Positions 1 through 11,666 of a stretch of 64,000 bases of DNA are shown in pieces; position 1 is the first letter of the stretch; each line of letters opens with the position of its first letter. The stretch is from the NCBI GenBank assembly GCA_021209875.1, contig JAGYVD010000006.1, positions 930,001 through 994,000 on the forward strand, written 5' to 3'. The stretch comes from Rosellinia necatrix. Lineage: Eukaryota > Ascomycota > Sordariomycetes > Xylariales > Xylariaceae. A program made the translations under genes and the position numbers. The notes beneath the pieces were generated by a model. The model saw only the letters and a list, made by a program, of their open reading frames with translations, made no database searches and was not told where the DNA came from.

Positions 1-770
1 ATGCCTCTGGGCACGGTAACGAACTCGGCCAGTTTCTCGGCGTAGCCGGTTGCCTGCTGGCCCTTGATGGCGCTAAAACTAGCATGCTCGTAGGATTTGT
101 AAAGCTCGAGATATCTCGCGGCCTCGGCAGCAGACCAGCACAGTATAACGGTGACGTTGTTGACAAGTGATGTCTTGGATAGCTCGCGCAACGAGTCCTC
201 GTGGTTGGGGATATCAACCATGGTCAACAAGATACGCAGATTGTATTTGCCTTGCAGGTTGCGGATTCGCGTATAGATGTATTCGGGATGGAGCCGATGG
301 TATTTGAGGCTGAGAAATAGGGCGCATGATGTCAGCCCCAGGCCATAATCGGCCGGTATGTCACTGTATTCCCATGGTACAGTCCGTAGGGCGGCAAGCA
401 CGGGGTTGCCCTTCTGGCGCGGCGAGACGAGGATGGAAGAGCCGGAAGATCGCTGTGGTAGGGCTTGCGGCGTCGGCTGGACGATCTTGGAGGCGGATGC
501 GCTGGGGGGCGGAGGGCGCTTGTCCAGGCGTTGGGGAGTCGGCTGTTGTATTCTCTGAGGCTGAGGCTGTATCGTCTGGGGATGTATCGTCTGGGGATGT
601 GTCGTCTGAGGAACTGGTCGTTGTGCGTGACTGGTCGACAGCTGTGGCCGTGATTGGGATTGGGATTGGGGTTGAGATTGGGGTTGAGATTGGCCTGGGG
701 CGTTCACAGGAGCTGAGGATGCGAGCGCAGAGAGAAAGTCCGCGTCTGCACCGAAGTCGTCGTCATCCAT
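1..770 (-). CDS. rad10: DNA excision repair protein RAD10/ERCC1 (partial, C-terminus off the left edge)
   Basis: The reverse strand is open from an ATG at 770 to the window edge, about 256 codons. The protein starts with an acidic MDDDDFGAD segment. A Gln/Pro/Ser-rich low-complexity linker follows, encoded by near-repeats around 655-695. The conserved ERCC1/Rad10/Swi10 central domain then begins with GNPVLAALRTVPWEYSDIPADY and continues through LRILLTMVDIPNHEDSLREL to the FVTVPR segment. In this family the domain binds the XPA/Rad14 partner and single-stranded DNA, and the missing C-terminal helix-hairpin-helix pairs with XPF/Rad1 to form the nuclease that cuts 5' of lesions in nucleotide excision repair. 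No in-frame ATG lies just upstream of 770, so an upstream exon cannot be excluded. The gene is divergent from the spermidine-synthase-like gene. The family call is firm; the exact start is less so. Confidence 0.9.
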   Translation of the reverse strand, partial: MDDDDFGADADFLSALASSAPVNAPGQSQPQSQPQSQSQSRPQLSTSHAQRPVPQTTHPQTIHPQTIQPQPQRIQQPTPQRLDKRPPPPSASASKIVQPTPQALPQRSSGSSILVSPRQKGNPVLAALRTVPWEYSDIPADYGLGLTSCALFLSLKYHRLHPEYIYTRIRNLQGKYNLRILLTMVDIPNHEDSLRELSKTSLVNNVTVILCWSAAEAARYLELYKSYEHASFSAIKGQQATGYAEKLAEFVTVPRG

Positions 771-1415
771 TGGCAAGGCGCCCGTTTGGAAGAAATAGGT
801 GGGCGGCGGAGAACGAGAAGTGGTGACTATCTGTCTAGGTGGTGAACATGCCTTGGGTAAGTGTAGGTACATACCTACCTAGGTAAGTACAGTGGGTTAT
901 AGGTGCCTTAGCTACCTAGGTAGGTACCTAGGTACGAGGTTAGACGCAGGCCGTGGACTGCACAGGTGGGTTTATAGCTGTGGCTTGGGCACCCTCATCA
1001 AAGGTCCCAGGATCTGTGGCTGCGCGTGGGTAAGTGCGCCATGGGTACCTACAAGTACCCTAGCCTGCCTAAGGTATGCTGAAACAACCTTGGACCCCCG
1101 TGGTCAGTTGGTTGGTGACAATGGTAATACCAAGAGACACATATCTGTTCCGTTTCCATTTTCCCATTTTCCCATTTCCCCATTTTCCGGATGGAAACTC
1201 CAAGGGTTTCGCTAACAGCTGGCTGTTAAGGGCCTTGAATTTTCATCGTGCAGGTCAAACGGCCTGCAGTCTTTGGTTGGGATCACATCTTGGTCGTCTA
1301 TCTATCATGTGTGATTATTGCCACCAACCCAACGCAACTTCAAGTCTACTCTCACATAATCGCATAATCACATAATCACATAATCGAGCAGCCTCTGCCG
1401 CAGAACCTCGTCGCT
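771..1415. other. divergent intergenic region (rad10 / spermidine-synthase-like)
   Basis: This 645-bp spacer must hold the promoters of both flanking genes. It has a cluster of ACCTACCTAGGTAGGTACC-type tracts at about 868-935 and a run of TTTTCCCATTTTCCC at about 1155-1185. A short direct repeat of ATAATCACATAATC at about 1360-1384 sits just before the start of the + strand gene. I see no convincing TATA box and no gene. Confidence 0.5.
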
Positions 1416-3275
1416 ATGGCGCCGAAGAAACAGGTCTCGAAAAGGAGAGACCCTCCCGTCGGCCAGAGCCCGCCGGAAACAAAACAAGATTTTGAGAATG
1501 AGCTCAAGGCCCTGGCCGGCCAGGCCAAGAATGAAACTTGGTCCCGATGGGCTGCACAGCAAACCGCTGTCTACGGCCAGGCGGCCGCCCTGATCGTACT
1601 CACAGCCGTCTATTCCAATGTCTCCGTCTTAACCTTGTCGCCGGTCTACGGCCAGATCGCCGCCGACAGATTGCACCAATATGTTGTGTGGGTGGGATTA
1701 TTCGTGGGCTGGGCCGGCAATCTGGCTTTGCGCCGAGCACTGTCTGTCAAGACCATCGCCTTACTACCCTTGATCGCCTTGCAAATCCCCATGTTGCAAT
1801 CCTACCTCTTCTCTCTGAGCAACGCCCTGGGAGCCCAGTATGGCCCCGCCATCACAGAGGCATTAACTCTCTTTCCCCTCATTGCTGTCAGCACATCATG
1901 CATAGCAGACATTCTAGACCAGGCCGACTTGAGCGGGTTGCCGAGCTCTATTGCGAGTCCGGCCCCTGGCCTGATTTCATATGTGATATTCCGATACTCC
2001 GAGATCACCGCCTCCAGGCAACTTGTGGACCAGATGGGAACGGCCATCATGCAAACCCGCATGGCGTTGGAGTTCGTCCTGGCAGCCACATACAGCATCA
2101 TGGGGCGGTCGAAGCTATTGCGGTACGCTGTTCCTGGTATCCTGCATGCCGCCTTCTATAACACCCATCTCATGACTGAGTCGTCTACTGCCTCTTTAAA
2201 CTCTACCCTCAACGCCAAAGGCTGGTCTCTCGTCGACCGCTGGGAGTCCAACACCGGCTACATCTCAGTCCTCGATAGCTTCGCGAACGGGTATCGAGTT
2301 ATGAGGTGCGATCATAGCCTTTTAGGCGGTGAATGGACTAAGTTTGGAAGGAAAATTGTTGCCGAACCGGTTTATAGCGTCTTCACCCAGCTTGAGGCTA
2401 TCAGGCTTGTCCAGGTGCCCGGAAAGGTACCTGATAGCGAAGCCCGCGCCCTCAACATGTGAGCTCCATTCCTTTTTCATTCCTTTCCTCATCAAACATT
2501 AGCTGATGGCAACCCAGTGGCCTCGGAATTGGCACAACCCCTTCTGCCTTGATTTCCCATGGAATCGATACAACGATTGTTGAGATCGATCCTATAGTCT
2601 ACAAGTTCGCCAGCAAGTATTTCGGCCTCCCGCCTAATCACACCGCCGTCATTGAGGATGTGGTCTCTTGGAGTCAAATCAATGCGCCGGTCCTCCATGA
2701 ACATTATGATTATATTGTTCATGACGTATTCACTGGCGGTGCCGAACCTGTCGATTTGTTTACCGACACTTTCCTCAAGGGACTAAAGCACATGCTCAAG
2801 CCAAACGGAGTCATAGTAATCGTACGTTACCGAATACACACCACTGGCAAACAACTGACCTTTGCAGAATTACGCTGGCGACTTCACGCTCCCACCTCTC
2901 AGCATCGTCGTCAACACCATCAAGGGAATCTTTCCGTCTTGCCGTATTTTCCGAGAAAACGAGCCGCCTTCTGAGGACAAGGTTGATGAAGCAGGCCGTG
3001 ACTTTGATAACGTGATGATATTCTGCCTAAAGGCCCATGATGAGATCACTTTCAGGAAGCCGGTAGAAGCAGACTTCCTTAAAAGCATGTCTCGAAGACA
3101 ATTCCTTGTCCCGCAGCACGAGGTGCCCCTTTCGGCTTTCTCGACACGCGATGATGTTGGGATTCTCAGAGCCAACGAGACAGAGAAGCTCGCAAAATGG
3201 CATGACCAAAGTGCTCTTAGGCACTGGGATGTCATGAGGACGGTCATGCCGAGCGAGATTTGGAATCAGTGGTGA
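1416..3275 (+). CDS. membrane-anchored spermidine/spermine-synthase-like protein
   Basis: Three exons (1416-2458, 2518-2821, 2868-3275) give 584 residues. The first 60 residues are charged. Residues about 50-240 contain roughly five hydrophobic segments, so the N-terminal half is probably a membrane domain. The C-terminal half is a Rossmann-like polyamine-synthase fold: the GLGIGT nucleotide-binding loop at about 349-354, an acidic strand end VEIDP, and the HYDYIVHDVFTGG segment, in which the Asp occupies the position of the catalytic acid of aminopropyltransferases. Both introns are short (59 and 46 nt) and restore the GxGxG loop and the conserved strand exactly, which supports the model. 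The family is known in fungi as spermine/spermidine synthase-like proteins. The true substrate is not shown by sequence: a soluble spermidine synthase has no such membrane domain, so polyamine synthesis is inference only. Confidence 0.85.
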
Positions 3276-5551
3276 GATGGTGGGTTCAGCAGGATATTCT
3301 CCAAAATATATGTAGTGTACGTGTATAGAGGAATGGCAAAAAGGCCGGTTTACGCGGAGTTATGCCGATTTAGTAGCTAGCCGAGAAGACTACAATGCTG
3401 GAATATCCATCGTCCTAGATTTTGTCCCTGGCCTATATTAAAGGAATACGCTTTTCAAGTCGAGCCGATCTCATCCAACTATATCCATCCCAAACCGCCA
3501 CTTATCATGAATATTAATTATGGCCAGCAACATAACGAAGAAGCCGTACTGCTCAGGTACTTGTATCTACGAGTACCGATATTTAATCATTCGATCAACT
3601 CATTATCGCATCGAGTTGTGGTGTATGCAAGGGATACATCGTATGCCTGGATATTATTAGCTTGTCATGAGTTTCAGGGAAGCTGAGTCAGCGCCGCCCC
3701 CGGGCCACGGATCCGGCTATTAGGATACTTCAAGATAAACAGGGCCGATACCTATTCCAATTCGCTCGTGACTTGGATGGTTACTCGCCACCCAAATTTA
3801 ATCACAAGTTGACAGTTTCAACTAGTGTAGACTCTTCGGCTCAGCTGCGAATGTGCACACGGTGCGGAGTTGGTATTCCGGAACAGGTCACAACGAGCAT
3901 GTCACGAAATCACACGTTCCCAACGGAGGGTGAAATGAGTATTGTTCCGTTCCCAGCAATGGCTCGATGAGGTGTGATCCAGATGATGCGCTACCTAATC
4001 TCTCATCAATAGCCACATTGGGAACAGCATGAAACGGCGCACAGCACGAGGCAATTGCGGCTCCGGGTCCACGGGTACGATCCGGAATGCGCCGGTCTTC
4101 TCGACGGCTTCACAATTAGCTTGCGGGGGCTTACGGCGGCCTTTCCTTCCCCGGTCATGGCCTGAGCCTACACCATCTAGATGCTGGGCGTCTTCAACAA
4201 AAGTACACGACGAGAATCGTGCTTGTAAAGCGCATTTCCCATTGGCTGTGGGCGGACTTACCACCGTATCTCGTTCTAGAATGGTTCTGTGGCTTTGTTA
4301 GTCGGGGGTTGGGCTCCGCATATCCCGCATATCCCAATTTTGACTGGACAGGTAGAGGAGGATGATCTTATACCCGGGCTCTACCCAGCCGAACTCAAGA
4401 AGTCGTTTCTAATGTTAGATGTCTCCTTGGCCTAGGTAGTGGATCAACCTTGGCCTCGTTTTCCTACTATTGGTCCGTATAAACAACATACTTCTCATGC
4501 CGAGGTGTTTGTCTTCCTATTCGTTTAAAAAAAACAATTAATAAAAATGCGATGCTAGGTCAAATCACAACTAGCCAATATATTATCCCAGCATACAATC
4601 TAGCCAAGATACCGATAATGGAGAATGTGTGGTCGAGCCCTTACTTGGGGCGTGCTGGCCACGCCTAAAGAATTGAGCTAGGTTAGGTTACTTACTTACT
4701 TAACTCACTTACTTAACCTAGGTAGTTCTGTATGTGCTTAGCTTACTAGTTAGCTCACGACAACCCCAACTTACAAGTGTGTATGTAACTGGGCCCGCAT
4801 AGACACCAGGTAAGTAGTTCTTGATCGTAATTACATACGCGTTCAGATCATCTACTTTCCACCCCACGATCCCTTCAGTCCGAGTGTTCGAGATGGTTTC
4901 TGCCCGCATCTACACACTTGCCTTTCCCCACTCACTCGATCAATGAATGAATGCATTATGCTCGGATTGGAGCCACTGATCTGTCAGCAGCTTACTTACG
5001 GCTTATCTGCATCGTCGGACTTGCCCGGCCAGCCAATGTCAATTATAGATAACCTGCAAGCCTCAGCCCTAAAAAGCCTGCGCCATCCAGCACCTCATGG
5101 TACACTTGGATAAGCCGGGGCTTAAGTGGAAGACAGCCTACCAAACCCCATGTCAAGCATGCATTATATAATTGTCACCGACACCTCCCCCCCCCTTCCC
5201 CTTGGCCATTCTCCACATACTCAGGGCTTTTCGATTCAGGGGTCTTCACCGTACCAGACACTCGGCTCCTTCCCCGAGTTAGTTGAGGACGATTATAGGC
5301 TTGGTTGACGAGCAAGGCTTTTTTTAACGACCACCTCGAGGCCGCCGATATGCCCAGCATATATTCCTCCAACTTCATATATCAACCATAGGTTGCGTTG
5401 CGGGAGGGGGGGGATATACGTCCCGTTACAGTTCGTCTTTTGGGCAGAAGAAGATATAAGGGGGGAAAAAGCCAAAACGTCATAGCCAGCCGGGCAGACA
5501 CCAACAACACGCAGCGGGGCTTACACAAAACAAAAGCTCATAGCTACCAAG
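3276..5551. other. long intergenic region, no gene seen
   Basis: I find no credible coding region in these 2.3 kb: the open frames are short, lack codon bias and match no motif. Visible structure is limited to AT-rich stretches near 4505-4560, a (TTAC/ACTT)n plus CCTAGG tract at about 4676-4730, and short C and G runs at about 5187 and 5403. The last few hundred bases presumably hold the promoter of the 7TM gene. Confidence 0.5.
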
Positions 5552-5711
5552 ATGGTCTATCAAGACATAGACATACCGTTACGTACGTTCACCAACATCA
5601 CCTAAACTCCAGCGAAGAGAGGAAGAGGAGGAGGAGGGGGAGGAGGAAGGAAGAAAAAGGGGGAAGGAGGAATGAGAAAAGAGAAAAAGGGGAAGGAGGA
5701 AAGGAGAAAAG

Positions 5712-5786
<75 letters not shown>

Positions 5787-7015
5787 CTAACATCCAACCC
5801 GCAGCGGCCTTCATAGCGATCGACTTCATCGGCCTGGCCGTGGCGTTGGTGCCGATCGGCCTGCGCTTCTGGCTGCGATGGCAGGAGCGTCCGCGGCGGC
5901 CGCAGCCGGCGACGCGCAACCTGTCGGACGCGCTGGTGGCGGTGGCCTGGCTGTCGGGGGCGGCGCTCGTCGGGGTCAACACGTGGAAGAACGCGCTGCG
6001 GCAGCGGCACCTCGGGGAGCCGGGCCTGTACTACGGCGTGCCGCGCGACCGCGCCGCGCACCTGCTGCGCGTGTCGTGGGTGTCGCTGTTCTTCATCTAC
6101 ATCTCGCTCTGGGCGTCCAAGTTCGCGCTCATCGCCTACTTTGCCAAGTTCGTGGACCTGACCCCGACAACCACGACGACGATGACGACGATGACGACGA
6201 CGATGAAGACGACGATGAAGACGGGCCGCAACTGGCTTGTACCCGCGGCGGCGCTGTTCGCCGCCGCCACGTTCGCGCTGCACCTCGTGCTGCTCGCGCG
6301 CTGGTGCGTGCCGGTCGCGGCCAACTGGGACGTCCGCGACGGCCGCCTGTGCTCCGCCGTCCACGACATCCGCGCCGTGTCCGTGTCGACCGTCGCCAAC
6401 GTCGCCACCGACCTCGTGGTGCTGGCGCTGCCCGTGTACGTGCTGTGGACGGTGCGGCGGGCGCGGCGGGCGCGCGACGCCATCGCCGACCCTACTACCA
6501 TCACCATCACTGACACCACCAACACCACCGACACCACCACCGACACGAACACCACCTCTACCAACACTACTACCAACACTGCCGCTGTCATCGCCGCCGT
6601 CGTTGTCGCTACTGCTGCTGCTGCTGCTACTGCTGCTGCTCCTGGCACCGCCACGACGACAAAGAAGACGAAGGAGAAGAAGAAGAAGAAAAAGACGACA
6701 ACGGCGGCCGAGCGCGCCGGCTTCGCCCTCGTCGCCGCCGTCGCCGGCCTGAGCATCGTCGCCGCCCTCGCCCGCTGGGTCACCCTCTGGCTCGTGCACG
6801 ACGTGCCCAAGGCCAACATCACCCACACCATCGACGTCTGGGCCCTCGTCGAGATCGTCGCCAGCATCGTCGCCGTCTGCCTGCCCAGCCTCCGCGCCTT
6901 CGTCCGCCGCTCCCGCGCCCGCCATCGTCACCGCCGCCGTCACCGCCACCGCCACCGTCTGACTGGCACACCGCCCGAGCCCAAGTTGCCCGAGTTCGCC
7001 GTCGAGACTGTCTGA
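5552..7015 (+). CDS. fungal rhodopsin-domain 7TM integral membrane protein (PTH11-like GPCR superfamily)
   Basis: Two exons (5552-5582, 5805-7015) give 413 residues. The short first exon encodes MVYQDIDIPL. A GTACGT donor and a CGCAG acceptor behind a GCTAAC branch site remove a 222-nt intron that contains a (GA)n microsatellite. Phase 1 joins cleanly into the PAFIAIDFIG start of the first membrane helix, so the Glu/Arg repeat that a naive reading puts at the N-terminus is intronic. Hydrophobic helices follow, with the conserved rhodopsin-domain segment around WDVRDGRLCSAVHDIRAVS, then TDLVVLALPVYVLW. The last helix (ALVEIVASIVAVCLPSLR) ends in a basic His/Arg-rich tail. Two loops are unusual: one rich in Thr/Met/Lys, another of about 75 residues rich in Thr, Ala and Lys. 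This family of plasma-membrane proteins includes surface-sensing receptors in plant pathogens; the ligand here is unknown. Confidence 0.85.
5717..5784. repeat. (GA)n microsatellite inside an intron
   Basis: About 68 bp of near-perfect GA dinucleotides follow a purine-only GGA/GAAAG region (5618-5716). Both lie within the proposed first intron of the 7TM gene and end about 20 bp before its acceptor at 5804. Confidence 0.95.
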
Positions 7016-7547
7016 AATCTTTTTTTTTTTTTTTTCACTCTTTTTTTCTTTACAGTTGGGACCCCGGACTGACTTGTCCGGCATAACCGGCGTTTGTGGA
7101 GGTGCTTTTTTTTTTCACGGTTCTGTTTTTAGTATTTTTTTATCATCTCGCCCCTTTCCACTCCACTAACCCCTTCCTCCTTCCCCCAGTGGAGAATCTC
7201 GAATTTGGCCGCTGGGATTGTGTGCGAGGGTTGGCTGCGGGCGACAACGGTTCACTGCACATGGAGATCGATCTGATGGAGTTGGTTGGGTGTATAAGTA
7301 AGTAAGTAAGTAAGTTATCGATATTTTTGGGGGTTTTTTTTTTCCCGCCCTTGTCGGGGTGTGAAGTCCCACCTCGACAGGCTCTACACTATGGCATCAG
7401 ATCTAATAATAACCTAAAACTTCTTTTTTTTTTTCTCATCCAATCTCATCTCGTTCCGTCTCATCTCATCTTTCATGCTATCATTTCTTCATCAAGCCCT
7501 CGGCGAAGAGGAGGGGGTGGTGGTGTGGCGTCAACCTCTACGGGCGC
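7016..7547. other. convergent 3' intergenic region
   Basis: This 532-bp region separates the 3' ends of the 7TM gene (+) and the deuterolysin gene (-). It has several T-runs (7021-7035, 7106-7115, 7334-7342, 7424-7434) and a short GTAA repeat near 7298-7313. No gene is seen. Confidence 0.5.
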
Positions 7548-8905
7548 TTAGCAACCGACGCGGATGGCTAATACGTCGTTAGTTTCTGTTTCATCAAAAA
7601 CGCTTCTGAGGAATGACGACCAGGGGGAGAAAAGAAGGGGGGGATAGACTTACCGTTGGCGAAGAGGGCGTAGGAGTCGGCGTTGTTCAGGGCCTGGGAG
7701 GTGCTGAGGCGGGTGGCGGCGGCGTAGCCGTAGCCGAGGTCGTCGGTGCCGGCGATCTGGGACAGGTGGGTGACCTCGTGGAGGGTGGTGGTGGCCTGGT
7801 CCTGGGCGTGGCAGGTGCCGGTGACGGCGGGCAGGGCGCTGAAGTAGAGCGGGCAGTTGACGATGTAGCTGCCGGAGGGGAGGGTGTAGGCCAGCACGTT
7901 GCTGGAGCACGCGCCGTAGACGTCCGTGCAGTACGTGCGGGACACGCCGCCCGTCGTGCTGCCGCACTCCGAGGCCACGCGCGCGAACACGCCGGCGACC
8001 GTCGAGCCCACCGTCGTCGACTTGAAGTACTCGTTGAGCTTGGCCGTGTTGCTCAGCGCCGCCGACGACGCCGCCGCCGCGAAGGACCGGCAGGCCGTGA
8101 CCGCGTTGCGGGTCGACGTGCCGCGGGTGCCGGTGCAGTCGGACTGGACGGCCTGTTTCGTCACATTTCTTGTCAGCAGCCGTGTCTTCAGAGGATTGAG
8201 GACAAGAAAAAAAGAGGAAAACAAAAAAAAAAAGGGGGTGGGGGTGGGGGGTTGGAGGAGGAGTAAGGTTTTTCATCGCCGGATGGCGCGGAACAGAACG
8301 GGACAGGACGGAACGGGGACATACAGTGCGCTTGTTGACGAAGGCAGTGCGGACCTGGGCGGCCTCGGCACCATCGACGGTGGCAGTCAGGGTGTTGCTG
8401 GTGTAGGGGACAACACCGGCGATCTCGGTGCCCTCGGCAGCGTAGGACAGCACGCCGCTGGCGACGAAGTCGTAGTCGCCGCTGTTGGCGAGGTCGTGGA
8501 GCTCGGCAGCGTCGAAGTTGACCTCGACGGTCTGGCCGGCGGGGATGACCTGGAAGGAGTCCTCGGCAAAGCCCGCGGTGGAAACACGAAGGCGGATACC
8601 GTCGAAGTTAACCTTGTTGCCTATACACACACACACACGCTTGTCAGAACCCTGCATCCCGGGAACGGCTATGATCAGCACCACTTACTACCCTGGAAGA
8701 CCTGGACCTTCTCGACGGGGGCGGAGTCGAGGATGGTGCCGGTCTTCAGCACCTTCAGGTCCGTGGCACCGGTGTTGGTGATGGTAGCCTTGAGCCCGGA
8801 GTTGCCAACCTGCTCGATCTGGACATCGAGAGGAGAGGCACGCTTGCCCATGGAGGCAGCGCTGGCGAGAGAGGCCAGGAGGGCGACGTTGCCGAGGAAC
8901 TTCAT
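7548..8905 (-). CDS. deuterolysin-type secreted zinc metalloprotease (peptidase family M35)
   Basis: Four exons on the reverse strand (8905-8689, 8620-8325, 8152-7654, 7567-7548) give 343 residues. The N-terminus [19 protein letters not shown] is a signal peptide followed by a KR site, and a propeptide of about 150 residues precedes the mature domain. The mature domain starts near AVQSDCTGT. It has the zinc-binding HEVTH motif, the GTDDLGYGY aspzincin segment that supplies the third ligand (Asp), and several paired cysteines. The tiny last exon supplies AIRVGC and the stop, the usual deuterolysin ending, which confirms the third intron. Introns are 68, 172 and 86 nt. The family are secreted neutral proteases active on basic proteins, used in nutrition or in attack on a host. 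A TATA-like element lies about 110 bp upstream. Confidence 0.95.
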
Positions 8906-9015
8906 GTTGGGTTAATGAGCTTATGGACTTGATAGTACTGAACAAGGGCTTGTCTTGATGATGATCTTGTGGTTGATGAGTTGAAGATCGTCAAAATGAA
9001 GAGGAAACGATCATC

Positions 9016-9023
9016 TTTATATC
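9016..9023 (-). promoter_or_regulatory. TATA-like box of the deuterolysin gene
   Basis: The reverse strand reads ATATAAAG about 112 bp upstream of the deuterolysin start codon at 8905, a suitable distance for a fungal core promoter. Inferred from position and sequence only. Confidence 0.5.
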
Positions 9024-11666
9024 CCTACGATCAACCGTGATGCTCCACGACAGATAGGACATCTCTATGGCTCCGGGATAGCCCAGCCAGCATCAGGAAG
9101 GTAGTTGACCTACTGGCACCTATAAAGGAAAGTAGCATTTGAGGGGGGGACCGCCATATGGTATAGGGCACCGGAGCAAAGTGGTTCTCAATGCATCGCT
9201 AGCTGCCTTTGTTGTCCTCAATCTGGAGCCTCTGAAGTGTTAGATAGATAACTCAACTCCTAGTTCGGAGTTAGAGAGAACTAGTTCAAAAGAGACGTTT
9301 CCCAAGTCAACTGTTAGCTTAACTCTCTCCCACCGGCAACTCTAAACTAGAGCATTGAGTTGTCAACTAAAAGAAGCAACTCGGAATTACAGAATATCGA
9401 CAGCAGACCGACCGCCGTTGCCGTCTCCAGGTGAGATGCCAAAGCGCCTCACTCACTCCCATGGCTCATGGTGAGCCAGTTAATCAGCGCGTCGGGGTTT
9501 CGGCGCTGGAGCGCTAACTAGGCCTGGAAGGAGGTCCCGATGCCACAGACATCAAGGCCTTGGCAACTCATTAAGCTTTATCAAGCTCTCCAAAATCCCG
9601 GGGTATTTGAGTCCAATCTCTTGGCGGCGCGTGCTGATTTGTGCGGTAGGTTGAATAGAACAGCCGGATTTAACAAATATAGTGCCCTGTCGTCTCGGGA
9701 TCCAAACTGGGAGTGTGGTCGGCGGCCTGGGCTGGCAAGGTCTACTCCCCGTCGATCGAAGCGTTGACCGGTCATCTGACGTTCCCATTGACCTCCCGAT
9801 TGACCTTCCCCGTTGGAAATATAAGCCGTCGAGAGTCCACCCTCCCGCGACACGACGCCCTATCCTCAAGCTATGCGCCGCCGTGTTGAATACGACTATC
9901 GACAGACGCATGGATTTCAAATCAAGCTAAGGGGAATCCCTGCCTTCGGTTCTATCGACGCTGCGATTGGCAAGCGTTTCGTCGTTTAAAGGTAAACAGC
10001 CAGCTAGCTGGAAGATTGCACAACATATTGAACCGGAATGTTCTAATATCCCACCTCTCCGAGGCGTCTTAGAGGTCGAAGGCATGAATAATTACCTTCC
10101 CAAAACAGCCTATCTATCTACATGCATACAAGTGTAGTGTAGTGTGTACTGTATGCAGCGGCGGACTGGATCCACGGCTAGACCTCTTTGCGAAAACACT
10201 CTGTTTGCAGCTTGTCTATGGCTTCGGGTTTGGGAAGGGAGTGGATGACTTCATTCGGCATTGACAGCGAGGCTTGGGCTATCTAAACGCCGCTGGAAGA
10301 ATACCTAAGCGAGGAGGCAGGACATAGCCGTCGTGCCTTGATGGCACCGTCGCAGTCGGGTTGTCCCCACCCATACGAGCCTCTCGTGGTGGCTACAATA
10401 GTAAGTAATGCCGCCAAGGCGGTGGCCGGCAGGTTCCAATATACTCTATCCCGAGCGCCGTGATGTTTCAAGGTCGAGGGGCGTGTGTTGGCATCCCCGG
10501 TCCTGATTGGGCCGTCAATAGCAACAACAACAACCCCCGGTCCCGGGATTGTCTACGTGCGGAAGTGGAACGCCGATCAGTGATAACTTCCGAATCGTCC
10601 AAATTGGGGCTGCAGCTGCGGCTCGCGTGTCATGCACTCTCCACCTGGGGGCACTCGGGAGGCATTTGGAAGACAGTCCGCAGACTGTAGATAGCGAGCA
10701 GCGGGCTATATATGTACATACGTCCATTGGACGGGGCCGTGCACCTCGTTGACAATAATCATACCTTTGTTAGCTAAATCAAGCCTTACTACGCGCTCAG
10801 CACAAGAACACAAGAATCCATCGCTACATCTCATTTGGTTAAGGGGTCGGAAGAGGGCAGTAACGAATAATAGAGCATTGGTACTTGTACGAGTTAGATT
10901 AGGTAGGGTATCATATTACTCAGGGGGGGGGATAGCCCTACCCTTGTAATAAGGGTAGGATTCTCTACACCTTCATAACAAATCTTCACTCAACGTATAA
11001 TACAAACACAGTAGCTATAGAAGGGGTCAGACACATGTGCGTGTCTGTGTGTGTGGTATCTTCACACCCGCTTGCGTAAAAAGCGCTCCTATTGGTCCAT
11101 TTCTGACATCTCCCACCTCTTCTATGATTCTAGAATATGCGAGATTGCTGCCGGATCTGGTTCAACTGCCAAATCCCGAGGTTTTATATCTTAGCGAAGA
11201 CGGGCACTTCATAGATATGATGCATGCTACTACATGGCTTATCTTCCCCAGGGGGCTTAACGATGTAAACTACTATACAAGTAGTTTATACTAGAAGTAG
11301 TATACGGACATAGCGCCAGCTGTTGGAAGATCGAAACTGGCTGAAAGATGTATAAAAGCTTTAATAGAAGCTCCATTAGCGCGGCCATGGGACAGGTCTC
11401 ATAATTTCAAGAGAAATGACAAGTTAACGTTGTTTAAGTCCATAACTGGTGATCGACATGCTTTAATGTTATAATAGTAATTTCTATCCCCCATCAGTTG
11501 CCCCTACCCTTTAGTTACAGACATTATGCTGCTGGGAGGTGCTGGCAAATCTATCGTCGGGGTTTTTCGTAATTGTTTTGTTGTACTAAAACCAAAGGAA
11601 TTCAACGCTTGACCTGTTGATATTAAGTTCGCTGAGACCAGTTATGCCGACCCCTCAACTGAGCAT
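9024..11666. other. gene-poor intergenic region
   Basis: I see no supported gene in 2.6 kb. A cluster of AACTC/GAGTT words at about 9245-9385 (for example TTAGAGAGAACTAGTTC) gives weak inverted-repeat character. Open frames at 9552-9920, 10283-10471 and 11037-11294 have no recognisable domain or codon bias. AT content rises from about 10860 to 11650. Confidence 0.45.

Noticed and set aside
5672..5804. Glu/Arg repeat N-terminus of the 7TM protein
   Set aside because: The repeat is the (GA)n part of an intron: a short upstream exon, donor, branch site and acceptor fit in phase and restore the first membrane helix.
10283..10471. Short frame with a hydrophobic segment as a small secreted protein
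   Set aside because: The hydrophobic stretch is not at the N-terminus and there is no domain, codon bias or promoter support.
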